A stretch of 64,000 nt of DNA from Scandinavium sp036271055 (GCF_036271055.1 NZ_DATBBJ010000043.1:28505-92504); one strand, 5' to 3'. Shown: positions 36,079 through 45,233, numbered from the stretch's first letter. A program made the numbers and translations. The notes: generated by a model not told the origin, from the sequence alone.

Positions 36079-36488
36079 GTGATATGAATAATCCGTCCGA
36101 TGAGAACAGCGGTGACGTGGACGATCTGTGGGCTGAGGCGTTGAACGAACAGAAAACGACCGTCAACAAAAGCGCGGCCGACGCGGTATTCCAGCAGTTG
36201 GGCGGCGGTGATGTCAGCGGCACATTGCAGGACATTGACCTGATCATGGACATTCCAGTCAAGCTCACCGTTGAACTGGGCCGCACCCGGATGACCATCA
36301 AAGAGCTGCTGCGCCTGACGCAAGGTTCGGTTGTGTCGCTGGATGGCCTTGCCGGTGAACCACTGGATATCCTGATCAACGGTTACCTGATCGCTCAGGG
36401 TGAAGTTGTTGTCGTCGCCGATAAATACGGCGTGCGTATTACCGACATCATTACGCCGTCCGAACGTATGCGTCGCCTGAGTCGTTAA
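36075..36488 (+). CDS. fliN: Flagellar motor switch protein FliN
   Basis: A 137-residue C-ring protein. The SpoA domain (about 55-132) contains IPVKLTVELGRTRMTIKELL and LAGEPLDILINGYLIAQGEVV in pieces. FliN docks FliH-FliI and completes the rotor rim. Overlaps fliM by 4 nt; fliO starts one base after its stop. Confidence 0.97.
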   Translation: MSDMNNPSDENSGDVDDLWAEALNEQKTTVNKSAADAVFQQLGGGDVSGTLQDIDLIMDIPVKLTVELGRTRMTIKELLRLTQGSVVSLDGLAGEPLDILINGYLIAQGEVVVVADKYGVRITDIITPSERMRRLSR

Positions 36489-36489
36489 G

Positions 36490-36873
36490 ATGAAACCCCA
36501 AATAGCTGTTGCTCATCAGCCCATCACCGCCTCTCCGGCATCCACACTTGTCGATGTGAGCGGCGCGCTGCTGGGGATTATTTTGCTGATTCTGGCAGCG
36601 GCATGGCTGGCGAAACGTTTTGGTGTAAGTGGCGTGAAAAGCGCCGCCACCAAAGAGTTGAAAGTCAGCGCCAGTACGGCGCTTGGTCAACGTGAAAAAG
36701 TCGTGATTGTTGATGTGGAAGATGCCCGCCTGGTGCTGGGCGTCACCGCCAGTCAGATAACGCTGCTGCATAAACTGCCGCCAGCGGTCATCGACCCTAA
36801 CACCCCTAAACCTGAAACCCCTGATTTTGCCTCACTGATGAAATCCGTTATTAAGCGCCCTGGGAGAGACTGA
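36490..36873 (+). CDS. fliO: Flagellar export gate assembly protein FliO
   Basis: A 127-residue membrane protein with one helix (about 22-42, DVSGALLGIILLILAAAWLA) and a cytoplasmic domain with DVEDARLVLGVTASQITLLHKL. FliO helps FliP fold and form the FliP-FliR gate. It overlaps fliP by one base (TGATG). Confidence 0.95.
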   Translation: MKPQIAVAHQPITASPASTLVDVSGALLGIILLILAAAWLAKRFGVSGVKSAATKELKVSASTALGQREKVVIVDVEDARLVLGVTASQITLLHKLPPAVIDPNTPKPETPDFASLMKSVIKRPGRD

Positions 36874-37610
36874 TGCGCCGCCTGTTGTCCCTTTCGCTTC
36901 TTGCGCTGTTAATGCTGTCCCCGGCGGCCTTTGCTCAGTTACCCGGACTGGTGAGTCAACCTATGCCTGGCGGGGGTCAGAGCTGGTCGCTGCCGGTTCA
37001 GACACTGGTGTTTATCACCTCGCTGACCTTCCTGCCGGCTATTTTGCTGATGATGACCAGCTTCACGCGCATCATTATCGTCTTTGGCCTGCTGCGCAGC
37101 GCGCTCGGTACAGCTTCTGCGCCACCGAACCAGGTGTTGCTCGGTCTGTCGCTGTTCCTGACCTTTTTTATCATGTCGCCGGTTATCGACAAGATTTACA
37201 ACGATGCCTATCAGCCGTTCAGCCAGGACAAAATCACGCTTGAACAAGCGATTGATAAAGGCTCGCAGCCGCTGCGCGAATTTATGCTGCGCCAGACTCG
37301 TGAAGCCGATTTAGCGCTGTTTGCACGCCTGGCGAATACGCCACCGATTCAAGGCCCGGAAGCCGTGCCTATGCGCATTCTGCTCCCCGCTTATGTCACC
37401 AGCGAGCTGAAAACCGCGTTCCAGATTGGCTTCACTATCTTTATTCCGTTCCTGATTATCGACCTGGTGATTGCCAGCGTGTTGATGGCGCTCGGGATGA
37501 TGATGGTGCCCCCGGCAACCATTGCGCTGCCGTTCAAGCTCATGCTTTTCGTGTTGGTAGATGGCTGGCAGTTGCTGGTCGGCTCGCTCGCACAAAGTTT
37601 CTACAGTTAA
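36873..37610 (+). CDS. fliP: Flagellar export gate protein FliP
   Basis: A 245-residue protein with a cleavable signal (about 1-21, SLSLLALLMLSPAAFAQ) and four membrane helices. The family motifs TSFTRIIIVFGLLRSALG and LAQSFYS end are present, and the central loop lies outside the membrane. Five FliP subunits form the core of the export gate with FliQ and FliR. Confidence 0.97.
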   Translation: MRRLLSLSLLALLMLSPAAFAQLPGLVSQPMPGGGQSWSLPVQTLVFITSLTFLPAILLMMTSFTRIIIVFGLLRSALGTASAPPNQVLLGLSLFLTFFIMSPVIDKIYNDAYQPFSQDKITLEQAIDKGSQPLREFMLRQTREADLALFARLANTPPIQGPEAVPMRILLPAYVTSELKTAFQIGFTIFIPFLIIDLVIASVLMALGMMMVPPATIALPFKLMLFVLVDGWQLLVGSLAQSFYS

Positions 37611-37621
37611 GGAGCGCCGTC

Positions 37622-37891
37622 ATGACCCCTGAATCGGTAATGATGCTGGGCACAGAAGCGATGAAAGTCGCGCTGGCGCTGGCTGCTCCTTTGCTTTTGG
37701 TGGCGCTGGTCACCGGTTTGCTGATCAGTATTTTGCAGGCTGCGACGCAGATTAACGAAATGACGCTGTCGTTCATTCCGAAAATTATCGCGGTATTCAT
37801 CGTCATCATCGTCGCTGGCCCGTGGATGCTCAACTTACTGCTCGACTATGTGCGCACGCTGTTCACCAACTTGCCGTACATCATCGGATAA
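37622..37891 (+). CDS. fliQ: Flagellar export gate protein FliQ
   Basis: An 89-residue protein with two membrane helices and the conserved QAATQINEMTLSFIPKI segment between them. It packs around the FliP-FliR core. Preceded by AAGGAGCGCCGTC as ribosome site; fliR begins 5 bp after its stop. Confidence 0.97.
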   Translation: MTPESVMMLGTEAMKVALALAAPLLLVALVTGLLISILQAATQINEMTLSFIPKIIAVFIVIIVAGPWMLNLLLDYVRTLFTNLPYIIG

Positions 37892-37896
37892 GACGC

Positions 37897-38691
37897 ATGA
37901 TTCACGTCACCAGCGATCAATGGCTGCACTGGCTTAGCCTCTATTTCTGGCCGCTGCTGCGTGTGCTGGCATTGATTTCAACTGCGCCTATCCTGAGCGA
38001 GAAATCCGTTCCTAAGCGCGTGAAATTGGGGCTGGGGATCATCATTACGTTCATTATCGCGCCTTCCCTTCCCGCAACAGATGTGACGCTATTTTCGCCT
38101 AATGCGCTGTGGCTGGCGTTACAGCAAATCCTGATTGGCACTGCGCTTGGCTTTACCATGCAGTTTGCTTTCGCCGCGATCCGTTTCGCCGGGGAAGTTA
38201 TTGGCCTGCAAATGGGGCTGTCGTTCGCGACCTTTGTTGACCCAAGTAGTCATCTCAGTATGCCGGTGTTGGCCCGTATCATGGATATGCTGGCCATGTT
38301 GCTGTTCCTGGTTTTTAACGGCCATCTGTGGCTGATTTCGCTGCTGGTCGACACTTTTCACACCTTGCCGATTGGCGGTCATCCGCTTAACAGCAATGCG
38401 TTTATGGCGCTGAGTCGTGCCGGTGGGCTGATTTTCCTCAATGGCCTGATGCTGGCCTTACCGATTATTACGCTGCTGCTGACCATCAACCTGGCGCTCG
38501 GCATGTTAAACCGTATGGCGCCGCAGCTGTCGGTGTTCGTTATCGGTTTCCCCATCACCCTGACGGTTGGCATTATTTTAATGGCAGCGCTAATGCCACT
38601 TATTGCCCCCTTTGCTGAACACCTGTTCAGTGAAATATTCGATCTATTAGCAGATATTATCAGCGAGTTACCAAAAATAAGTTCTCCTTAA
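37897..38691 (+). CDS. fliR: Flagellar export gate protein FliR
   Basis: A 264-residue membrane protein with about six helices, the last gene of fliLMNOPQR. Conserved parts are RVLALISTAPILSEKSVPKR and FAGEVIGLQMGLSFATFVDP. FliR completes the FliP5-FliQ4-FliR1 gate. The start at 37897 follows fliQ by 5 bp; a longer frame from 37822 would run through fliQ. Confidence 0.96.
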   Translation: MIHVTSDQWLHWLSLYFWPLLRVLALISTAPILSEKSVPKRVKLGLGIIITFIIAPSLPATDVTLFSPNALWLALQQILIGTALGFTMQFAFAAIRFAGEVIGLQMGLSFATFVDPSSHLSMPVLARIMDMLAMLLFLVFNGHLWLISLLVDTFHTLPIGGHPLNSNAFMALSRAGGLIFLNGLMLALPIITLLLTINLALGMLNRMAPQLSVFVIGFPITLTVGIILMAALMPLIAPFAEHLFSEIFDLLADIISELPKISSP

Positions 38692-38708
38692 TATTAAAAG
38701 GGTCATCC

Positions 38709-38826
38709 TAAGGATATTCTTAAAACATAACTGCAAAAACATCTACCAGGATATATCTGGCGCGGTTCAATTGCTTTTACCCTTCTCACATAACATAACA
38801 TTTACTTTACTTTAAGAAGATTCCTG
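38709..38826 (+). promoter_or_regulatory. Two RcsAB-box-like sites upstream of rcsA
   Basis: TAAGGATATTCTTA (38709-38722) and TAAGAAGATTCCTG (38813-38826) both resemble the RcsAB box consensus TAAGAATATTCCTA. The E. coli rcsA promoter is autoregulated through such a box. The nearer site, about 150 bp before the ATG, is the more likely operator; the farther one is close to the fliR stop. Confidence 0.65.
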
Positions 38827-38974
38827 GCAAATTATACGTAACTTTACGGGATAGTTGAGGTCGCCCGATTGTCTTTCCTTTGCTCTTTATTAGTTCAGGT
38901 TTAATGCGCTCTGACAATTAAGATGCAATCGGGCTATGGGTTAATTATCGTTACGCATTGAGTGAGGGTAAGCC

Positions 38975-39598
38975 ATGTCAACGATTATTATGGATCTATG
39001 CAGTTACACCCGGCTTGGACTAACCGGGTATCTTACTAGCCGGGGGATAAGGAAGCGTGATATCGGCGATGTAGAGAGCATCAGTGAGCTTGAAGAGGCC
39101 TGCGGGACACTGCACCCGTCTGTCGTGTTCATTAATGAAGACTGCTTTATCCACGATACAGACAGCAGTCAGCAAATAAAGCAGATCATTAATCAACACC
39201 CCAGGACACTGTTTATCGTCTTTATGGCTATTGCTAATATTCATTTTGATGAGTATCTGATGGTCAGGGATAATCTTTTAATTAGTTCGAAATCGATTAA
39301 ACCTGAATCACTGGATGGCATTTTGGCCGACTACCTGCATAAGCTCAGTGAGAATGTTAGCAAAGTTAACATCCCCACTCTTTCATTAAGCAGGACTGAA
39401 TCAAGTATGCTGAAAATGTGGATGTCGGGACAAGGAACGATACAAATTTCCGACCAGATGAATATTAAGGCCAAAACGGTATCATCACATAAAGGTAATA
39501 TTAAAAAGAAAATAAAAACCCACAATAAGCAGGTTATTTATCACGTTGTCCGATTGACAGATAATGTGACGAGCGGGATCTACGTCAATATGCGCTGA
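38975..39598 (+). CDS. rcsA: Capsule transcription activator RcsA
   Basis: A 207-residue LuxR/FixJ-type regulator that dimerises with RcsB to activate capsule (colanic acid) genes and repress flhDC. The N-terminal part is receiver-like without the phosphorylation site. The C-terminal helix-turn-helix is LSLSRTESSMLKMWMSGQGT and ISDQMNIKAKTVSSHKGNIKKK in pieces. AT-rich coding sequence typical of H-NS-silenced rcsA. DsrA sRNA, encoded downstream, relieves that silencing in E. coli. Confidence 0.95.
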   Translation: MSTIIMDLCSYTRLGLTGYLTSRGIRKRDIGDVESISELEEACGTLHPSVVFINEDCFIHDTDSSQQIKQIINQHPRTLFIVFMAIANIHFDEYLMVRDNLLISSKSIKPESLDGILADYLHKLSENVSKVNIPTLSLSRTESSMLKMWMSGQGTIQISDQMNIKAKTVSSHKGNIKKKIKTHNKQVIYHVVRLTDNVTSGIYVNMR

Positions 39599-39611
39599 AA
39601 TAATGTGCAAG

Positions 39612-39636
39612 CACTGGCGGAACAGTTCCGCCAGTG
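39612..39636. terminator. Hairpin between rcsA and dsrB
   Basis: A 12-bp perfect inverted repeat CACTGGCGGAAC / GTTCCGCCAGTG about one base apart, followed by GGAAAAA on the plus strand; on the minus strand the A-run becomes an upstream element. It likely ends rcsA and/or dsrB transcripts. Confidence 0.65.
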
Positions 39637-39645
39637 GAAAAACCG

Positions 39646-39834
39646 TCAGTCCGCTTTCTCAACAAAAATGCCGTCATTGTGACCGACTTCATTAAAAAAC
39701 CAGATGCCAAGCGGGTAATCTTCCAGCGCCACCAGATACATAATCCCTTCACTAAATTGCTCTACGGCCAGCACCACGCCAGGCCGACGCGGTCCACCGT
39801 CCGTTTTGACCGTTACGCGATCGTTAACCTGCAT
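39646..39834 (-). CDS. dsrB: DsrB-family small protein
   Basis: A 62-residue protein MQVNDRVTVKTDGGPRRPGV, nearly identical to remembered E. coli DsrB. The small beta-barrel-like pattern (RVTVKTDGGPRRPGVVLAVE) hints at an SH3-like fold also seen in YodC (42968-43147). Function unknown; in E. coli it is an RpoS-related gene near dsrA. ATG preceded by AGGAGAAAAGGT. Confidence 0.93.
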   Translation of the reverse strand: MQVNDRVTVKTDGGPRRPGVVLAVEQFSEGIMYLVALEDYPLGIWFFNEVGHNDGIFVEKAD

Positions 39835-39965
39835 ACCTTTTCTCCTGTCTTTTACTTCAAGCCAGTGTAGAACAAAACGCCCGCGCTGGCAGCGCCTGCC
39901 GCGCCAATGGCTGTTTTTTTCGACGGTCTATACTCTAAGGTGGATGAATGTATGAGGACCCTGGA

Positions 39966-40193
39966 ATGAAAACAGCCAAAGAGTATAGCGATACGGCCAA
40001 GCGCGAGGTCAACGTGGATGTCGATGCCTTGCTGGACGCCATCAACGAAATCAGTGAAAGCGAAGTTCACCGCGCCGGTGACGACCCGCATCATGTCAGT
40101 ATTGATGGGCGTGAGTACCACACATGGCGCGAACTGGCCGAAGCGTTTGAACTGGATATTCATGACTTCAGCATCACTGAGGTGAATCGTTGA
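39966..40193 (+). CDS. yodD: YodD, stress-induced small protein
   Basis: A 75-residue acidic protein MKTAKEYSDTAKREVNVDVD, almost identical to remembered E. coli YodD. E. coli yodD responds to peroxide, cadmium and acid; its mechanism is unknown. The start at 39966 has the family N-terminus and AGGACCCTGGA upstream; an upstream ATG at 39948 would add MYEDPG. It is convergent with the dsrA sRNA gene. Confidence 0.92.
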   Translation: MKTAKEYSDTAKREVNVDVDALLDAINEISESEVHRAGDDPHHVSIDGREYHTWRELAEAFELDIHDFSITEVNR

Positions 40194-40207
40194 CAGAGAT
40201 TGCGGGT

Positions 40208-40294
40208 AAAAAAAACCCGACCATGGAAGGGTCGGGTTGAAGCTTGCTTTAGCAAGAAGCACTTGAAAATTCGTTACACCAGGAAATCTGATGC
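40208..40294 (-). ncRNA. dsrA: DsrA small regulatory RNA
   Basis: The minus strand starting near 40294 carries GCATCAGATTTCCTGGTGTA and ACGAATTTTCAAGTGC, the E. coli DsrA segments that pair with the rpoS leader (opening it for translation) and with hns. It ends in an intrinsic terminator, AACCCGACC / GGTCGGGTT type stem and eight T (40208-40215). Total about 87 nt, as in E. coli. A -35-like TTGTCT and -10-like TAATGT 17 bp apart lie just upstream on the minus strand. The 3' end overlaps nothing; yodD stops 14 bp away. Confidence 0.93.
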
Positions 40295-40399
40295 GGATAA
40301 GACATTATCCTCAATTTTTTTGTAAGACAAGCATTATTCATAATTACTGTGAATGGTTTTAGGATTTTACTTGCATGGAATTACGTTTAAGGAGAGGAA

Positions 40400-41215
40400 A
40401 TGCCTGACCTACAAAAGCCGCTTATCGTCTTCACTGACGTTGAAGGCACCCTGCTCGATAGCCATACACAGCAGTGGCAAGCCGCCAGTGACTGGCTACT
40501 TCGCCTGCAAGACCATCAGGTGCCGGTGGTACTGTGCAGTAGCAAAACGGCAGCAGAAATGATGCTGCTGCAAAAAGAGCTGGGACTCGGTTCTCAGCCG
40601 ATCATTGCCGAAAACGGCGCGGTCATTCAGTTGGCTGGTGAATGGGAAGACGATGACATGTTTCCGCGACTCATCACCGGTTCACCGCATGAAGAAATCC
40701 AGCATATCCTGCAACAGTTACGGGAAAATGACGGTTTCAAATTCACGACCTTCTCGGATGTGAGTGCTCAGGAAGTGGCTGAATGGACCGGAATGACCCT
40801 CAAACACGCGGAACTGGCGCGTCTGCATGAAGCGTCCGAAACGTTAATCTGGCGCGACAGCGATGAGAAGATGCTGGCGTTTACCGAAACACTTGCCTCG
40901 CTCGGCCTGCAATTTGTGCAAGGTGCGCGCTTTTGGCATGTGCTGGATGAACGCGGCGGCAAAGCACAGGCGGTAAGCTGGCTGCTCGGTCGCTATCAGC
41001 AGCGGGAAGGATTTCGTCGGGTTTCTATTGGGTTGGGCGACGGACCGAATGACGCGCCGTTGCTGGACACCACCGACTATGCGGTGGTGGTGAAAGGCCT
41101 GAATCGTGAGGGGATCACATTGCGGGATGACACGCCAGAACGGGCATATCACACTCAGGAGAGTGGCCCGAACGGCTGGCGCGAAGGGCTTGATTACTGG
41201 CTTTCATCATCCTGA
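40400..41215 (+). CDS. yedP: Mannosyl-3-phosphoglycerate phosphatase-related HAD hydrolase
   Basis: A 271-residue HAD-superfamily (Cof/MPGP type) phosphatase. Motif I is VFTDVEGTLLD, with Glu in place of the more usual Gly two residues after the nucleophile Asp, motif II VLCSSKT, and motif IV GLGDGPNDAPLL. It matches E. coli YedP, also called MpgP; the actual substrate in enterobacteria is uncertain because a mannosyl-phosphoglycerate synthase is usually absent. Good AAGGAGAGGAA ribosome site. Its 3' end overlaps that of the convergent dgcQ by 22 bp. Confidence 0.92.
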   Translation: MPDLQKPLIVFTDVEGTLLDSHTQQWQAASDWLLRLQDHQVPVVLCSSKTAAEMMLLQKELGLGSQPIIAENGAVIQLAGEWEDDDMFPRLITGSPHEEIQHILQQLRENDGFKFTTFSDVSAQEVAEWTGMTLKHAELARLHEASETLIWRDSDEKMLAFTETLASLGLQFVQGARFWHVLDERGGKAQAVSWLLGRYQQREGFRRVSIGLGDGPNDAPLLDTTDYAVVVKGLNREGITLRDDTPERAYHTQESGPNGWREGLDYWLSSS

Positions 41216-42894
41216 CAGCACACCTGGTTACGCCCTTTCTGTTTAGCCAGATAAAGACGACCATCGGCAATGGATTGCAGATATTCAATGCCATACAGCC
41301 CTTTTTCATCGCTGCTGCTGACGCCCAGTGAGGCGCTGATCCGCAGCGTCGCACTTTTACCAATCAATATCTCACGGCTATTAATACGGGCGCGGATCCG
41401 TTCAGCCATCGCGCATGCCTCTTCCCGGGTGGCCCCCGGCAAAACAATGCAGAACTCTTCCCCGCCCACACGCCCGGCTAAATCCTCCTGACGAATTTGC
41501 GCCCCAATCATTCCGGCGACGTGACTCAGGACGCGATCGCCCGTCTGATGACCGAAACGATCGTTAATGCTTTTGAAATGGTCGAGATCGAGCTGAATCA
41601 CTGAAACGGGCAATCCTTGTGCTTCACTGTGTTTCGCGGCTTTATCAGCCAAATCGAACAGCGTGCTACGGTTATACAAGCGGGTCAGGCCATCATGCCA
41701 CGCTTGCCATTGCAGTGATCCTTGAAGCGTACTCATGTTGCGGACCATCCGGCGGATGACCACCCAGGACAAAATCAGCATTGAAGTAAACAGTAGCCAC
41801 AGCATTCCCAACGCAATTGAAATGGTGCCGAAATCACCGCGCACACCTTCATCGAGATGATGAATTCTTAGCAGGACACCGTCGTAATTACGTAGCTTTT
41901 CCCAGTTGACGTAGCGGGTTGTAAAACGCAAGTCTCCACGCGTACCCTTCTCAAACGCTTGGGCCAGTTGCGCTTTTTCAGGCTCGCTTAGCGGAGCAGG
42001 CGTCGTTCCGGCGTCCAGTGACGTGGCAATCAGGTTCATTTTGCGGTCATACAACCGATACTCGCCTTCTGCTTCCCCCTGCTTTGCCAGCATCAGCAGC
42101 TCTTTCATTTGTGGCAGCGAAAACTCAATCGCCAGCACGCCGTGCCAGTAGTGTTGATAATCAAGAGGTAGAGACACCGCCACGCGGCGCATCTCGCCAT
42201 TCGGCGTATCGGCCATCCAGCTTAACCAGCGAATGTCGCGGCTCGGGTTATTTTCCTGTGATTGATCGGCAAACCAGGGGCTTGTGACCAGCGCATAATA
42301 CTGCTCGACCACATCATTGTTATTCGCCAGCGGATTACTGGAAATGAAGAACCCGGCGCGGGAAACATACAGCATTTGTTGCGTCGTGCGCTTAAGCGTA
42401 GTGGACAAGCGCAGCAAATAGCCGACTTCAAGCGTCGCAGTCAGTTCATTGCTCAGTAACGCGTTTTCACGGGACAGCATCGTCGTTTCATTCACAAAGG
42501 CATCCGAAACGCCGAACACCGGCAACGTACGCTGATTATTCAATGAAATTGACCACTGATGCTGCGTGCGCAGGCGTTCAAAATCGACGTCCGCATTGCG
42601 TAACACTTCGAAGGCCAGCGGCGTCTTCAGCGCCGCCTGCATCCCGTTACGGTAGAATGTCAGCCGGTCGATATTGACCTGTAACTGGTTATTGAGTTCA
42701 TGTGCCACGTTTTCCAGCGTGTTGCGTTGGCTGGAAATATAGGCATCTTCAAGAACGGCGACTTCACGCCATGTCAGCAGCGTTGAGAACAGCAGGACGA
42801 TAAAAAAACAAACGTTGACCACCCGACCCGGGTTGGCATGGCGGCTGAGTCTGTTCAGCCAGCGCGAACTTTCCACTCGTGTTACGTGGGGCAC
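41194..42894 (-). CDS. dgcQ: Membrane diguanylate cyclase DgcQ
   Basis: A 566-residue inner-membrane enzyme (formerly YedQ) making c-di-GMP from two GTP. The N-terminus has a helix at about 25-45 (VVNVCFFIVLLFSTLLTW), a periplasmic sensor (about 46-360, CHASE7-like in E. coli DgcQ), a second helix (about 360-385) and a GGDEF domain from about 395. The active site is RVGGEEFCIVLPG, with the product-inhibition I-site RQED five residues before it. Adenylation of cellulose and motility control is the E. coli role. Overlaps yedP by 22 bp at the 3' end. Confidence 0.95.
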   Translation of the reverse strand: MPHVTRVESSRWLNRLSRHANPGRVVNVCFFIVLLFSTLLTWREVAVLEDAYISSQRNTLENVAHELNNQLQVNIDRLTFYRNGMQAALKTPLAFEVLRNADVDFERLRTQHQWSISLNNQRTLPVFGVSDAFVNETTMLSRENALLSNELTATLEVGYLLRLSTTLKRTTQQMLYVSRAGFFISSNPLANNNDVVEQYYALVTSPWFADQSQENNPSRDIRWLSWMADTPNGEMRRVAVSLPLDYQHYWHGVLAIEFSLPQMKELLMLAKQGEAEGEYRLYDRKMNLIATSLDAGTTPAPLSEPEKAQLAQAFEKGTRGDLRFTTRYVNWEKLRNYDGVLLRIHHLDEGVRGDFGTISIALGMLWLLFTSMLILSWVVIRRMVRNMSTLQGSLQWQAWHDGLTRLYNRSTLFDLADKAAKHSEAQGLPVSVIQLDLDHFKSINDRFGHQTGDRVLSHVAGMIGAQIRQEDLAGRVGGEEFCIVLPGATREEACAMAERIRARINSREILIGKSATLRISASLGVSSSDEKGLYGIEYLQSIADGRLYLAKQKGRNQVCCQDDESQ

Positions 42895-42936
42895 ACAAAC
42901 TCCCTGACTATTCCCTGATACCGGTTAACAACCAAC

Positions 42937-42962
42937 GAAAACGCCCGGCAGTCGCCGGGCGT
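42937..42962 (-). terminator. Terminator of yodC
   Basis: On the minus strand a CGCCCGGC / GCCGGGCG stem with a 4-nt loop runs into TTTTC just after the yodC stop. Confidence 0.8.
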
Positions 42963-42967
42963 GGTCA

Positions 42968-43147
42968 TTATACCTCGTCCTGGACTCGCCGATCACCGGG
43001 TAAGAGTTCATCTTCGTGAAACGCTTCACGCTTCACGCCAAACCCGTCATACCAACGGCATTCAACCATCCCGCTGGCATAACCCGTCACGACCATTCGC
43101 GGTCCGCCACTTTTCGGCTTAACTTCATCACTGACCAAATAGACCAT
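42968..43147 (-). CDS. yodC: YodC-family (DUF2158) small protein
   Basis: A 59-residue protein read directly from the sequence: it begins MVYLVSDEVKPKSGGPRMVV and contains GMVECRWYDGFGVKREAFHE, matching remembered E. coli YodC. The ATG at 43147 follows GGAGGCAGTT. The beta-rich, SH3-like pattern resembles DsrB. Function unknown. Its place between dgcQ and yedI is the same as in E. coli. Confidence 0.92.
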   Translation of the reverse strand: MVYLVSDEVKPKSGGPRMVVTGYASGMVECRWYDGFGVKREAFHEDELLPGDRRVQDEV

Positions 43148-43224
43148 AACTGCCTCCGGTATCAGAGAGAAACTGTTTCACGATAGCCGAAAATGGACCA
43201 CTTTGCGTAATACCTGAAAAAGAT

Positions 43225-44133
43225 TTACTCAGCAGAACGCAGCCGTGACACCAGGTTGACGCCCGCCAGCACAACGGCGCCCACCACTAAACCAAAAATC
43301 AAATTGAACAGCGTCGGCAGCAGCATCGCAATTACACCGCCCAGCCCTGCTGCAAAGGTTTCGATGGCGTGGTGTAACGGTACAATCCCGTGAACCACGA
43401 TCCCGCCGCCGACCAGAAACATCGCCAGCGTCCCCACCACCGACAGCACTTTCATCAGTAAGGGAGCAATAAACAGCAAGGTTTTCCCCACCGCCTGCGC
43501 TATCGCACTGGTTTTCTCCACCAGCCAATACCCCATATCATCGAGCTTGACGATCACACCGACGAGGCCATACACGCCAACGGTCACCAGAATGGCAATC
43601 CCGGACAGAACAATCACCTGATTGAGTAACGGCGAATCAACCACAATCCCAAGCGTTATCGCAACAATTTCAGCGGACAGAATAAAATCAGTGCGCACCG
43701 CCCCTTTTACTTTATCGCGCTCAAAGGATAACGGGTCCTGATTGGCGATGGCTTCCAGTCTCTGCTGGCGAGCCTGGGGATCTTCTTTATGCTTGCGGGC
43801 ATGCAGCGTGTGCACCACTTTTTCAAAGCCCTCGAAGCATAAAAACGCGCCGCCGAGCATTAACAGTGGCGTGATAGCCCAGGGTAAAAATGCGCTGATC
43901 AACAACGCCAGTGGCACGAGGATCACTTTGTTAATGAATGAACCTTTCGCAACGCTCCACACCACGGGCAATTCACGGTTGGCGCGCACGCCCGTCACCT
44001 GTTGCGCGTTGAGCGACAAATCATCCCCCAAAACCCCGGCAGTTTTCTTCGCCGCCAGTTTGCCCATCACAGAAATATCGTCCAACAAGGTCGCGATATC
44101 ATCGAGTAACGTTAAAAGACTGCTCCCGGCCAA
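43225..44133 (-). CDS. yedI: YedI-family (DUF808) inner-membrane protein
   Basis: A 302-residue membrane protein of the DUF808 family, starting MAGSSLLTLLDDIATLLDDI with several long hydrophobic stretches between about 70 and 295. The conserved VTGVRANRELPVVW and DFILSAEIVAITLG segments match E. coli YedI. Function unknown. ATG preceded by AGGAGCCTC. Confidence 0.92.
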   Translation of the reverse strand: MAGSSLLTLLDDIATLLDDISVMGKLAAKKTAGVLGDDLSLNAQQVTGVRANRELPVVWSVAKGSFINKVILVPLALLISAFLPWAITPLLMLGGAFLCFEGFEKVVHTLHARKHKEDPQARQQRLEAIANQDPLSFERDKVKGAVRTDFILSAEIVAITLGIVVDSPLLNQVIVLSGIAILVTVGVYGLVGVIVKLDDMGYWLVEKTSAIAQAVGKTLLFIAPLLMKVLSVVGTLAMFLVGGGIVVHGIVPLHHAIETFAAGLGGVIAMLLPTLFNLIFGLVVGAVVLAGVNLVSRLRSAE

Positions 44134-44321
44134 ATGAGGCTCCTTTTGTTCTTTGTTGATTTAGCTGACATACAGTATGAGGCAAAAGGCGCGTTGCGCC
44201 CAGGCACACAAAGTGTCAACAAAAATACAACATAATCCACTGATTAAAGCGCTCGCCAGACGGATAGTTTTCCCGTTAACTATATGCGCCCTTCTTATTT
44301 CTCTTTTCGTCGTGAGGACGT

Positions 44322-45233
44322 ATGCACGTCAGACAGCTATTACCGCTCATTGGAGCGCTTTTTGCACTTTATATCATCTGGGGATCGACCTATTTTGCCA
44401 TCAGCATCGGGGTGGAAAGCTGGCCGCCAATGATGATGGCGGGTGTGCGTTTCCTTTCCGCTGGCGTGTTATTGATGGGCTATTTGCTGTTAACCGGGCA
44501 TAAACTCCCTGCTCGCCGTCCACTGCTGAACGCCGCGTTAATTGGCGTGCTGTTACTGGCAATCGGCAATGGGTTTGTCACTATCGCGGAACATCAGCAT
44601 GTCGCGTCGGGCATTGCTGCTGTGGTGGTTGCCACCGTGCCGCTGTTTGCGTTGTGCTTTAGCCGCTTTTTTGGCATTGCTACACGTAAGCTCGAGTGGC
44701 TCGGCGTGGCCATCGGTCTGGCGGGTATTGTGTTGCTGAACAGCGGCGGCAACCTTAGCGGCAATCCTTGGGGTGCAATCCTGATTTTGATTGGCTCATT
44801 AAGTTGGGCTTTTGGTTCGGTCTATGGCTCGCGCATTGAATTACCGACCGGGATGATGGCCGGTGCGGTTGAAATGCTGGCGGCGGGCATTGTGCTGATG
44901 TGCGCCTCAATGCTAACCGGCGAGCGATTGACGCAGATGCCGACGCTGTCGGGCTTTCTGGCGGTAGCATATCTGGCAGTTTTCGGCTCATTGATTGCCA
45001 TAAATGCTTATATGTATCTGATTCGCAATGTCTCACCCGCTGTTGCGACCAGCTATGCGTATGTCAACCCGGTGGTGGCGGTCTTGCTCGGCACCAGTTT
45101 TGGCGGGGAGTCTCTGTCGTCGGTGGAGTGGCTGGCGCTGGGGGTGATTATCTTTGCCGTGGTGTTGGTGACACTCGGGAAAACGCTTTTCCCGCTACGC
45201 GCGACCGTTACGTCGTGTGAGGTTGAGAAGTAA
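44322..45233 (+). CDS. yedA: EamA/DMT-family transporter YedA
   Basis: A 303-residue drug/metabolite transporter with ten helices and two EamA repeats. ALYIIWGSTYFAISIGVESW at the start and NVSPAVATSYAYVNPVVAV in the second repeat are family signatures; it closely matches E. coli YedA. Likely exports amino acids or metabolites; the substrate is not established. Its 3' end overlaps vsr on the other strand by 26 bp. Confidence 0.93.
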   Translation: MHVRQLLPLIGALFALYIIWGSTYFAISIGVESWPPMMMAGVRFLSAGVLLMGYLLLTGHKLPARRPLLNAALIGVLLLAIGNGFVTIAEHQHVASGIAAVVVATVPLFALCFSRFFGIATRKLEWLGVAIGLAGIVLLNSGGNLSGNPWGAILILIGSLSWAFGSVYGSRIELPTGMMAGAVEMLAAGIVLMCASMLTGERLTQMPTLSGFLAVAYLAVFGSLIAINAYMYLIRNVSPAVATSYAYVNPVVAVLLGTSFGGESLSSVEWLALGVIIFAVVLVTLGKTLFPLRATVTSCEVEK

